Shown: positions 44,577 through 54,199 of the stretch, piece by piece
How the letters are laid out: each line of letters opens with the position of its first letter
Numbering within the stretch: position 1 is the first letter of the stretch
Source of the DNA: Galeruca laticollis
Taxonomy: Eukaryota > Arthropoda > Insecta > Coleoptera > Chrysomelidae
Assembly (NCBI GenBank): GCA_963921935.1
Contig: OY998182.1
Location: 37,602,028 to 37,666,027, forward strand
DNA length: 64,000 nt
Reading direction: 5' to 3'
Translations under genes and position numbers: made by a program
Notes under the pieces: model-generated
Databases searched by the model: none
What the model was told of the DNA's origin: nothing
Seen by the model: the letters and a program-made list of their open reading frames with translations, nothing else

Positions 44577-44797
44577 AGTTATGGAACGTGCATTTGATGA
44601 TTCAATAATAATTTCAATAACAATAATGTGTAATATAATTATTTAATTCAATATGTCAGCAAATGTTTTCCTTTTTAGATTTTGTACATATTTTATTCAG
44701 AATGATATTAGACTTACAACTGTTAAGAAGTATATTTGTGTATTAATAAAGTAGTTTGTTTTTTAAAAAATTCTTTTTGAAAACCAAATTCAAAAAT
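44577..44797 (+). repeat. Errantivirus 3' LTR
   Basis: 221 bp, almost identical to 37394-37614. AATAAA at 44745-44750. Followed by the ACCT target duplication (44798-44801). Confidence 0.92.
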
Positions 44798-44801
44798 ACC
44801 T

Positions 44802-45084
44802 TTTCCGCCATTGGCGTTCCGGCAAGTTTTTATGTTGGGTATTTACACCACGACTAATGTTATTTATAAAGGTTAATTTACATGGTATCTTCTCATTTTC
44901 CACGAATGTTTATAGAAGTGTTTTTATTTAAACCTCGTACAGCGTTTAATACTAATAAAACAGGAATTATTTTTCTCATAGTTCTCAAAAATAGTATAGT
45001 GAATTTTTACATGAATTTTTCGATATTAGTCATAAAAATATTCGAAACGAAAAGCAAAACATTTCTTTGTACATTTCAATCTAC
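44802..45084. other. No gene seen
   Basis: A+T-rich sequence between the errantivirus and LINE copy 4. The small ORF at 44882-45115 has no recognisable domain. Confidence 0.5.
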
Positions 45085-45105
45085 CTACCACTTAATGCAA
45101 GATTT
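45085..45105. repeat. Target-site duplication (left copy) of the I-like LINE
   Basis: A 21-bp sequence containing ACCACTTAATGCAAGATTT is repeated exactly at 51298-51318. It brackets the minus-strand LINE. Confidence 0.85.
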
Positions 45106-45276
45106 TTTTATTTAATAATAGGCATCAACCGCGTGGGTCATTAGCGTCATTAAGGTTTACAAAAAAAAGCAAGTTATACATAAAATAATGTATATATGAG
45201 TCTCAGAACGTCTATCGATTTGAGAAACTTTTTTAAATTGTGCACATTACATGATGATATTAATATGTCTATAAGT

Positions 45277-48200
45277 TCACCAGAAGGAAGTTCGGCCTGT
45301 TGTCGTTTCGCTGCTAATTGTGGACACTGAGTGTTTCATTGAATAGTTACATTTTGGTTTAGGATCTTTACTGAAAAGATGACTGTGTGTTAGTCTAGTG
45401 TGGCCTAGGCGTAGTCGAGTTAGTAGGACTTGGTCTCGACGATTTTTAGGTAATACCAGGGCTTTATTGACTTTTTCACTTCGTTTAACTTGGTTGTAGC
45501 ACTTTTCCACCGATTTTCCCACGCACTATTTATTTTAGATTTTATTTCACATTTTATATCCGCACTAACTGAGAGTCTAATAGTTTCGGTTGTGTCCCTG
45601 TTTGCGGATTCTTTGGCGTATTTACCTGCTTCTACGTTACCATGAATTCCTATATGGGATGGTATCCATATGAAGATAACATTCTTATAGCTTTGTTTGC
45701 CAAAGTAGAGTTCTTGTTTTATTTTTGTCACAATGGGATGATCTGGGTAAGTGGCTTGTGAGGCTTTTATAGCGCCGAGGGAATCCGAAAGAATGAGGTG
45801 GTTATGTGCGTCAGATGCGTTTATGAGGATTAATGCTTCATATCGTGCATACAGCTCTGCTGAATAGATAGAGCAGGTTGATGAGAGCTTGAACATGTGG
45901 TTCGAGGTTACGGTCACTACAGCAGCTCCGACTTTATTAGAAGACTTTGAGGCGTCGGTATAAATGTGGAAGTAGTCAGGGAACTTTTCTAGTATGCTGT
46001 TTAGCGTAGATCTAATAATGTAGGGGTTTTCAGAATATTTATTATAGGAAGAAAGACTGGTGATGCAAGTTCGAGTTTTTATTTGCTAGGGTGGAATTGA
46101 ACTAAGTTCATTGGGATAGCATTCTGGTAGTGAGTAATTAAGTTTAGTTAGGTAGTTTTTAATTCGGACACAGTAAGGTTTGGAGATTCTTGGTTTTTGG
46201 AACAGGTTGGGGAAGTTTTCTGTAGTGCAATTTTGACAGGTAGGGTTGGAGAGATTTTACCTTATTTTAGCTGCATACACTAGACTTAGGTACATTCTTC
46301 TGTCTTCTAGTGATGATTCTCCAACTTAACTATATAAGATCTCGATTGGTGTAGTGCGGAATGCCCCTGATATTATGCGTGGAGCCGTGGTATGAATGCT
46401 ATTTATCCGGTTTAAGAGTGATTTAGTCGCTGTCGTATAGGCAATTGAACCGTAATCTAACTTGGACCTGATTAATGTACGATAAAGCGTGAGCTGAGTT
46501 TCTCGATCAGCACCCCAATTTTTATTAGCCACCATTTTTAAGAGGTTCAGTAGTTTTTGACATGTCAGGAGGAGATTGTTTATGTGGCATTTCCAGTCAA
46601 GAGATTCATCAAAAGTCATTCCTCAGAATATAAGAGATGTTTTAGTTTGTAAATATTTTCCATACAAGCGTAGATTTACGCGTTCTGGAATTTTCTTTTC
46701 GAAAAAATAATGATTTTTGATTTCTCGGTTGAAAAGTTGAAGCCTGTTCTTTCTGTCCAATGTTCTAAATGGGAGAAGAACTCTTGCGGGATTTTCTGCC
46801 TGTTTTTAAGGTTCTTACTTTTTCAGTAAACGACCAGGTCATCGGCATATAAGCGGGCTTTAAGTGGCGTTTTTAATCCTCGTAGAACATCATCCATTGC
46901 TATTATGAATAAGGTCGGGCTTAGTACATAACCTTGTGGAAGGCCATTTTTTTGAAATCTTAAGTCAGACATTGTGTTGTTTACTTTAACTGTAAACGAT
47001 CTGTCTTGTAGGAAGTTTGTGATGAACAATAGACAATGTTTGCACTAAAAAGTAAATGCTTAACGATATTCTTCGATATTACTAAAACATTCGACACCGC
47101 CTGGCATAAATATATTATTAAACAGCTACATATTTGGTATATCCCAAACTTAGAGTAATAATAAACATAGAGAGGGCTATTCATTCATAAACACGTTTAT
47201 TTTTACGGCCAACAATTCTAAACGCCAGTAGTGAAAAAATGAATGAATTACAAAAAGTGGGGATGGTATTGTAGATACATCGCATTGCTAATTTCGGCTG
47301 TTCTTCTGACAAACTTGGCATCGACGAACCATGATAAACCAAAAGCATTAAATTAATTAACTTGAAAGTTTATTTTCACACTAAAAAGTCTTTGAAAACA
47401 CATCAGAACGAAAGAACTAAATGTTTACTCTCTAGTCGTAATGGCGCTCGTATAAACAAACCACGTTTGACATTATTTACTACAATACTACGGCTAATTT
47501 AAAATGATCGTCGATCACACTCTGACGATATTTGCATCTATCTTTATGTGGTAATTAAACAAGGACAAAACTACTAAATAGATTACTATTGACACATTAA
47601 ACAGGTATTGAAATCTTGAGCAATGTTGCGACTTTTAGTTATAACCATAAAGGTATCTAAGGATACAACAAATTCTTGTTTAAAATTTATATAAGAATAT
47701 GCCTTTATTAAATAAAATTCAAGTATTATTAATTAATTTTAAAAGCTGTGACTCAAATGCAGAAATTAGTATGACTTTTTTTATTTGCATAACTTTTTAA
47801 CAAATTTTCAATTAAACGTCTAATTTCTTTGTTCCCGCAACTAAAGAGGATTTGTAAATATGGCAAAGCAGTGGAAGTGTCCCGCAAGTGAGCTTAGAAT
47901 GTGACTCAATGTTTCGGGCAGGAAAAAGTCAAAACAAACATATCTATTTTATTTGTTAATCTGAGATCCCAAATGTGTAGCTGTTTAATAATATAATTAT
48001 ACCAGGCGGTGTCGATGAATTGATTTCGCTTTCAAGTTCAATGATGTTATCTAACGTTGATCTTCTTTCCACTCTGTTCCGGTATTATTAGGTTGCGTTT
48101 TTCCAGTGTCCATAGTAATCTTTTGTTAATCATTTTTTCTATTAATTTGCTCATGATACATGTGAGTAAAATAGGGCGGTAAGATTGGGGATTTGATTTC

Positions 48201-49699
48201 GGAGTCCGAGACTTATGTATGGGGATTATTAGCGACTCTCACGAAGTTTTCGGAAATTTATGTTGTAACCAGATAATATTGAATAACTGGAGTAGATGTT
48301 GATGAGCTCTTTCGGAAAAATGCTTAAGTAAAATGATAGAAATGTGATCAGATCCAGAAGAGGAATCTTTGAAGCTTGATAATGCTTCGGGATAATCCGC
48401 TATGTTTAGAGGTAAATTTAGTGGTTCATTACTTTCCGCCTTAATTTGAAAGTTGTTTTGATCTTGGAATTCTTTGTGAAGGTTAAGTGATATGTTCAGG
48501 TTGATTTCGTTGGAGCTCTGTTCGTAGACATTAGCGAGGGCATTTGCTATGTCGGTGTTGTTATTTAAAGTGTGGCCTTCGACCTCAAGTCTGTTAATTT
48601 TATTATTGCCTTTCATGCCAGATATTCTTCTTACTTTGTTCCAAATTTCGGTCATTGGTATATCTGAATTTAGTGATGATACGTAGTCAGCCTATGATTT
48701 GCGTCTAAAAAAATCTACTTTGCATTGTACTGTTTTCAGTCGTTTATATTTATTAAAGGTATTTTTGCTAGCTTCGATGGCGGTTTTGCATTCATTGTTC
48801 TACCATGGTTCAGCGCGTTTCTTATAATGATACTTTATTTTTCCGATTGACTTAGTTCCGGGATCTATGATTATATTTGTAAAGTGCTTTAGTAGTTCGT
48901 CTATGTCAGAAGAAACTGTACAGTATGCAATTGAGGATGAGAAAAGATCCCAATCTGCATTTTCTAGATTCCATGCGGGAGCGATGGGGCTGTCACCACT
49001 ACTGTTGGAGTTATTATATATAATGATGGGATAGTGATAGCAGTTGTATGTATAGTCTAATCTATCCCAAGTTAGTGATGGTAACAATGTTGGATCGCAG
49101 ATCGGAAGATCAATAAACGAAGAGTCTCCAGTTTGAATGTTGAATCTAGTAGGTCTTCCATCATTCAAAATGACAAGGTTGTGCCGATCAGTTGATTGTT
49201 CTATGATTTTACCCTTAGCGTTTAAGGAGGATGACCCCCAGTTGGAGTTATGTGCATTAAAGTCCCCTACGATGATTCTCGGTTGAGGTAACTGCTCTAG
49301 CAAGTCATCAAAATCTTGTTCATGGAGTTGAAGTACGGGTGGGAAATATATATTGCAGATGTGGATGTCGTTTGTATCGTGAATTTGGATAGCAATCGCT
49401 TCTAGATTTGATTGCAGAGGAATATCCTGAGCTTCGATGGTATTACGTGTTAGAATTGCTACTCCACCGCTTACTCTCTGAGAATCATTACGATGTTTGC
49501 AGAATTTCTGATATTGACTTAAAGCTTCAACTTTGTCGTCTTTCAAGTTAGTTTCCTGGGGACATATTATTTCGGATTTATATTGGTATATGCTGTAGTT
49601 CCGGAAGTTTGTCAGTGAAACCATTTTGTTTGCACTGTAAAATTGAAGTGAACATATTGAACGGGGAAAGTTAATAGCTGAATCGTTGTCAGGAATCAC
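45277..49699 (-). pseudogene. LINE ORF2: endonuclease, RT and RNase H, disrupted
   Basis: Minus strand. Endonuclease (49699-48800): NFRNYSIYQYKSEIICPQET, GGVAILTRNT, IVGDFNAHNSNWGSSS and the SFIDLPICDPTLLP region. RT start (48655-48239): WNKVRRISGMKGNNKINRL, DYPEALSSFKDSSSGSDHIS and LFNIIWLQHKFP. The next RT block (FDTAW type) reaches 48005. The palm resumes at 47029: FLQDRSFTVKVN, GLPQGYVLSPTLF and KARLYADDLVVY (active site about 46835). RNase H (45917-45600): SIYSAELYARYEALILINAS, ILSDSLGAIKA and WIPSHIGIHGNVEAGKYAKE. The C-terminus at 45522-45277 reads LTRLRLGHTRLTHSHLFSKD. Several stops and frame changes make it inactive. Confidence 0.85.
47035..47990. other. Insertion/rearrangement inside the LINE RT, bounded by an inverted RT segment
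   Basis: On the plus strand 47080-47140 encodes FDITKTFDTAWHKYIIKQLH, an RT motif. On the minus strand the same motif is encoded at 48020-47970 (DTAWYNYIIKQLHIW). The two ~50-bp copies form an inverted repeat around about 830 bp of unrelated A+T-rich sequence. This looks like an inversion/insertion event rather than two separate LINEs. Confidence 0.65.
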
Positions 49700-49733
49700 T
49701 ATCTGGTTCTGAGGCCTCCAAGTCTGAGGTCAT

Positions 49734-50767
49734 TTAGAGATGTATTAAAAGTTTCTTTTTTAGTTTTGTACATCTAGTTTTTATGCATCTATCTTTAAAA
49801 TGTTGGTAAATATTTATCAGCATGTGTATTAGGGCGGTAAAGTATGTTGTGTAGTCTTTAACTATACTTAAGGGATCGGGGGATCCGTATACATTTTCGA
49901 GGTGGTCCGATATTTGATCGAAGTCCAGAACAAAAGGAGGGTTCTGTTCAGCGATAGTCTGTCTTACGGGTTCCATAAGTGCCGACGTGGAAGCTGCGTC
50001 TTTTTTCTTTTTTGATTTTTTGAGTATTGTTTCGGTTGGCTTGCTGAAAGGATCTGTTTGCAATGTATTCTCTTCGGCATCAGGTTGAGGGGAGGGTGTG
50101 GGGATTTCATCGAATGTACGTTTTGACGCATTCTGAGATACAAAAACTTCCGTAGATAAAGTGTTTTTGGGATAATTGAGGTTTTTCTATGTAATTGGGG
50201 GTGGGTAATATTGGTGTTGTGGGGGGATTGTGATGAAAGTTTATGGTTCGCCTCGGTGCAAGCTGATTGCAGGTTGTTGAGAAGTGCTTCAGATTGTGCA
50301 GTAGGTGAGTGAGATGTATTGGTTTGACTATTTGGTGTTACGGACTGTATTGGACAATTAGCTGCTAAGTGTCCTGATCTTTTACAAGAGTAATATATTA
50401 GAGAATCGTCTGAGAGAAATATTCTATAGGAGGTGCTGTCGTGTGTTACTAAAATTGATTCAGGTAATGAGTTTGTTGGTGGGCTTATGAATAGTTGCCG
50501 TCTGAAACTATAGATGTGGCTGCATTCAGGAAGATTTGAGCTTATTCTTATAAATGACATCGAGGAAAGTGATTTGATACCTAAATTATTTAGCTCATTT
50601 ATTATCAGATTATGAGGAATTGTGGGGCTCACATTTGATAGTATAAGTCGAAATGTTGGTGTGACAAGTCTTCTGACCTGTACAATTTCGCCATTAATTT
50701 TAATTTTTCCATCACGCTTGGTCATGAATTTATCGACTATCGTGGTACTGGTATAGTATATACACAT
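49734..50767 (-). pseudogene. LINE ORF1 (RNA-binding Gag-like protein), disrupted
   Basis: Minus-strand frame from 50767 (MCIYYTSTTIVDKF) includes FRLILSNVSPTIPHNLIINE, an RRM-like region of insect jockey/I ORF1 proteins, and a degenerate zinc knuckle (YYSCKRSGHLAANCP; the first Cys is Tyr). The C-terminal part continues in another frame (50063-49734), so a frameshift lies near 50060-49964. A Ser/Thr/Pro-rich linker separates the parts. Presumed to package the LINE RNA; inferred from family. Confidence 0.75.
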
Positions 50768-51297
50768 CCCGTTGTGAGATTATTTTTGAAGAAAACAAAA
50801 TATTTTTTGGTTAGATAATTTCTCCAAGTGGGATTAAGTAATCTTGAATTTTTTCATTATTTCCTGGGGGAAAAATTATTGCTTAGTTTTTTTTTGGAAA
50901 CTGTTGTTGAGTGATTGAGGAGTAGGTGTTTTGCGAACTTCTGTAGTCATAAGTCTCGCCGGATATAATTTCCATAATTGTTGCTAAGTGCCTGAATGCG
51001 GGCCTGTATTCCAATTTATATTTATCATGTCACTTGAAAAACTGGGAAATTTGGCCGGTTTGGTAGTAAGTAGATTAAATGATGCAGGTTAGTTACAAAT
51101 AAACGTTTTTTTTTCACAAGTTTATGTGGTGTGAGCCAAAAGTGACTTACGTGTTCGATGGAGGAGCACTAATATTCACTATACTGTCTGTAATTGAGTT
51201 TTACTTTGATCAATAAACACTGTTCAATTTGAAAAAAATAGGCGCTGACACAAATACTGTTTACACATTCGTTGCCAGAACCGAACTCTCTCCATAA

Positions 51298-51318
51298 CTA
51301 CCACTTAATGCAAGATTT
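51298..51318. repeat. Target-site duplication (right copy) of the I-like LINE
   Basis: Exact match to 45085-45105. Confidence 0.85.
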
Positions 51319-51888
51319 ATTTATTAGACTCTTTCATTATTTTATTAATATTTTTACTTTTTATTGTTTTCCTGTAGGAACTTACTTATCAAGCTGAAAA
51401 CATTTATGTCTTAATAATGAAACCGAATAAAAAACGGGAATTGGTGCTATTTAATCCAAGAGAAAGTAATAATTGAGTAGAAATAGCGAAACGTACTAGC
51501 TCAAAACATGAACTTTTTTATTCTGAAACTCTGGATGTACTGAATTTCTTCTACAAAATAGGAGTCAAATAAAAATACAATCTCAACATTTCTGTCCATT
51601 TGCTTTTATTTCAAAGTTCTCATTTCTCTATGCAGTAACCTGACTAAAGCTAGAGCGTGCATGACCTCGAAATGACATTGAAAAGCGGAGCTTTGTTTGA
51701 AAACCCTCGCCCTACACTTTAAAAACACGGAAATATACAGAGAATTTCAATCAACATAGAAATTTCCAGAGAAAAATAATATGTGCGTTATTTTATTGTT
51801 TTTTTTAACATAAATCCGTTCCGAATTGCAGAAATAATGAAATGGAATAGAATTTTAACTATTGGGGCCTTTCGTTATCTATGATATT
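51319..51888. other. No gene seen
   Basis: A+T-rich spacer between LINE copy 4 and gypsy copy 3. No ORF or repeat was recognised. Confidence 0.5.
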
Positions 51889-52344
51889 GTAATGTTTTTC
51901 TTATTTATTTAAAACGGTTTATCATGACGGGTGGGATCAATTTATACACACAGTATGTCTACTCACTTAATTTATTTATTCACTAATTTATATTATATAC
52001 ACAGTATATGCAGTTAAACTAATTTATATAAACCCTTCACTACTGTTTATTTACTTGTTCACTTGTTTATCTCACGAGATCACTTTATATACTGACTCTA
52101 CGGCAAGTAGGCAGTCTCTTTATATACTAGTCGGCCTTCTGGAATATTCTTTTTTTCGGGATATTTCTCGAATGCCGGCTCAATCCTTAAAAGATCTTTG
52201 GAGAACATGTCTATAAAAAACTGCCACAAAAAATCCCAATAGACCTTCCCAGAATTCAGCGCGCTCGCCATTTTTTTAACACCGTTAACATAACGTTACA
52301 GGGCCGTACTTAGAGTATCTACTTCTGTGTGCGAGTTCGTAACA
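51889..52344 (-). repeat. 3' LTR of gypsy copy 3
   Basis: On the plus strand it reads TGTAATGTTTTTC... to ...GAGTTCGTAACA, so on the minus strand it begins TGTTACGAAC and ends AACATTACA. The adjacent tract TACCCCCTCCTTAAATGG (52345 onward) is the reverse of the family polypurine tract and sets the orientation. TATATAAAGAGAC near 52110 is a likely core promoter. Confidence 0.87.
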
Positions 52345-52366
52345 TTACCCCCTCCTTAAATGGAAG

Positions 52367-52810
52367 TTACTCCTGGAACTTTTGTGTAGCCGAGACTGGA
52401 TGTTTGAATCGGCAACTGGCCCCATTTCTACACTTTCCGATCTTATGGAAATAACAGGGCACCGTCTTCATCGGATAATGATAACGGGGGTTGTAGCTGC
52501 AGATTAATATCTGGACACCGGTATCTTGGAAGATCACATCTACCATGTTTCTGATGACTCGCCAATCCACCTGGTTACACGCTATCTTAGGCATAGCCGG
52601 TTTCCCAGGGGCTGGAATCTGGTCTTCAAGTTTTTCTAATTGCCCGAACTTCTTTCCCTCGTGCGTTCTTGATACGAGCGGGGATGTTGTATGCAAGTGA
52701 ATAATCTTCCGGAAGATTGAAGAAATCTTCTCGTTGCTCTGAAGTGACTCCATAGCTTTCCCGGTGCCTCCATACAGGCCCATAAATTCATCGAAGGTAG
52801 GGTCAGACAC
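52367..52810 (-). CDS. Pol C-terminal tail with macro-like segment and CCCH finger (copy 3), open frame
   Basis: 147 codons, no internal stop. The start SDPTFDEFMGLYGGTGKAME is the conserved post-integrase sequence, so the M may be internal to Pol rather than a true start. Then KKFGQLEKLEDQIPAPGK, AMPKIACNQVDWRVIRNMVD and VIFQDTGVQILICSYNPRYH: the pattern fits an OARD1-like macro domain (ADP-ribose-binding fold) with the central part deleted. The CCCH finger (CYFHKIGKC then RNGASCRFKH) follows. A TAA right after QKFQE ends the frame just before the polypurine tract. Catalytic or ligand-binding loops cannot be confirmed. Function in the element is unknown. Confidence 0.6.
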   Translation of the reverse strand: MSDPTFDEFMGLYGGTGKAMESLQSNEKISSIFRKIIHLHTTSPLVSRTHEGKKFGQLEKLEDQIPAPGKPAMPKIACNQVDWRVIRNMVDVIFQDTGVQILICSYNPRYHYPMKTVPCYFHKIGKCRNGASCRFKHPVSATQKFQE

Positions 52811-54050
52811 ATCTCGAATATGTTTTATTCCTTTCTCTAGGTCATGGTCTCCTTCGAATGGTGCTAGTCGGTTTTGGTGAACTACTTTTGGGTTTCCGTT
52901 GGGGAACTTGCTTATGCGATGTATAACATCATTGATCCTTTTCTTGATTAAGTATTGACCTTCCCAAGATTTTTGTAATTTTGGAGAAAATCCTTTTCTC
53001 CTCGTCGGGTTGTGTCCCCTTCTTTAAAACCGCCTAATGTGGCCTGCATGGCGTACCGAATTTTCATTCTGCCGCTGGCAACTTGAAGATTTGTTCGTAC
53101 TAATTCATGAATATCGTCCAGCCTTCTTGTCAACTGGATCACGTAGTCTTCTCCTGTTAGATAGTCTCCAAGCCGACAGCCAAATTCCAGGTCACAAGGA
53201 AGCCTCATTTCACGTCCAAACTGTCTCTTCATCTCGGAACCATCATCGTTTTCAAGGATTCTTTTCAACAGCCCTTCTTCTAGGACAAGGAAGTCCCACT
53301 AAGCCCAATATGCCTTCAGTGTCGATGAAAATCTTAACACTTCTTGCCATGTAGCTCGCCAATTTTCTTCCTTCCATTGCCGGATCATCTTCTGGTGAGG
53401 ATCATTCTCCTGATCTTCTCTGATCCTGGTGGGTGACCATTCCTCGTTGACTATAGTAGTTCTTGAAACTGCATCTTCCCCAGATTTATCTTGTTGCATT
53501 GAGAATAGTCTACAGGACATGACCGTCTAGACAGAGAGTCGGCTTTTCGGTGATTCACATCAGCTTGATGTTCACACCTGTCTGATTTCCCCTGTGACTG
53601 GAGTTCTTGAGACGCTTAGACGGACTGCGTATGTGCTCTAGCTCGCCAAACTACCGGCATTTGATCTTCTTCGGCTTCTTGTCTGCCATACCTTTCAACA
53701 AGTTGACGATCTGGTCAAGTCTGTTATCGTCACCTTCTTCCTGAATGGTCCTACCTTTGTTATACCGCGAATCCTTCGTGGCTGCTTTGCAATTAAGATG
53801 TTCTTGGTTTGCAGGTGTCGTAGGATGCTTACACGAACTGCGTGCATGCTCTAGCTCATCACAATTACAGCACCTTATCTTCTTCGGCTTCTGGTCTACC
53901 ATACCTTTCAAGAAGTTGTCGATCTGGTCAAGTCTGTCATTGTCACCTTCTTCCTGCATGATCCTACCTTTGTTGTATCCCGAAGCCATCGTGGCTGCTT
54001 CATATTCAAGAGCAGCAGTTAATGCATCCACCAATGTTTCACTTATAGCG
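52811..54050 (-). pseudogene. Gypsy copy 3: residual Gag/integrase pieces
   Basis: Minus strand. From 54034: VDALTAALEYEAATMASGYN and knuckle 1 (CCNCDELEHARSSCK), then the duplicated KGRTIQEEGDDNRLDQIVNL module. About 53560-53500 holds the post-RNase H linker, joined directly to Gag as in copy 2. At 53520-53299 NEEWSPTRIREDQENDPHQK follows. At 53268-52948 KRILENDDGSEMKRQ is joined directly to FGREMRLPCDLEFGC, so the integrase zinc and catalytic core are also deleted. The 5' end is cut near 54050 where copia-like sequence begins. Frame breaks are common. Confidence 0.78.
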
Positions 54051-54199
54051 TATCATTCGGAGTGAGCGGTAGCTAGCGCCCCTGTGCTTTGCTTCTTTGA
54101 GCACCAACTGACAACTGCATTTGCATAAATAAAGCAGTAGCCAGAGTACCATCTGCCGTCAACTTTACATGATCCTCAATTGACGTCGTTTAGACCAAA

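Larger units (their letters stand above)
37394..44797 (+). mobile_element. Complete errantivirus (Ty3/gypsy with env), all three reading frames open
   Basis: A 7.4-kb provirus-like element with 221-bp LTRs, tRNA-Ser PBS, gag, pol (-1 frame), env and polypurine tract. It is flanked by the 4-bp duplication ACCT (37390-37393 and 44798-44801). The two LTRs differ by about one internal base plus the last base, so insertion was recent. No nonsense codon was seen in gag, pol or env. It is the only apparently intact autonomous element in the window. Orientation is the same as the putative host gene. Family membership is established by the combination of PBS, LTR ends (AGTTA...), slippery site and an F-like envelope. 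Confidence 0.93.
45106..51297 (-). mobile_element. Full-length I-like LINE (ORF1, endonuclease, RT, RNase H)
   Basis: About 6.2 kb between 21-bp target duplications (45085-45105 and 51298-51318). It contains ORF1 at 50767-49734 and ORF2 at 49699-45277, both on the minus strand. RNase H after RT places it in the I group (I/R1/related). The reading frames are broken and a segment near 47035-47990 interrupts the RT. The exact 21-bp duplication shows that the whole element inserted at once. Confidence 0.87.
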
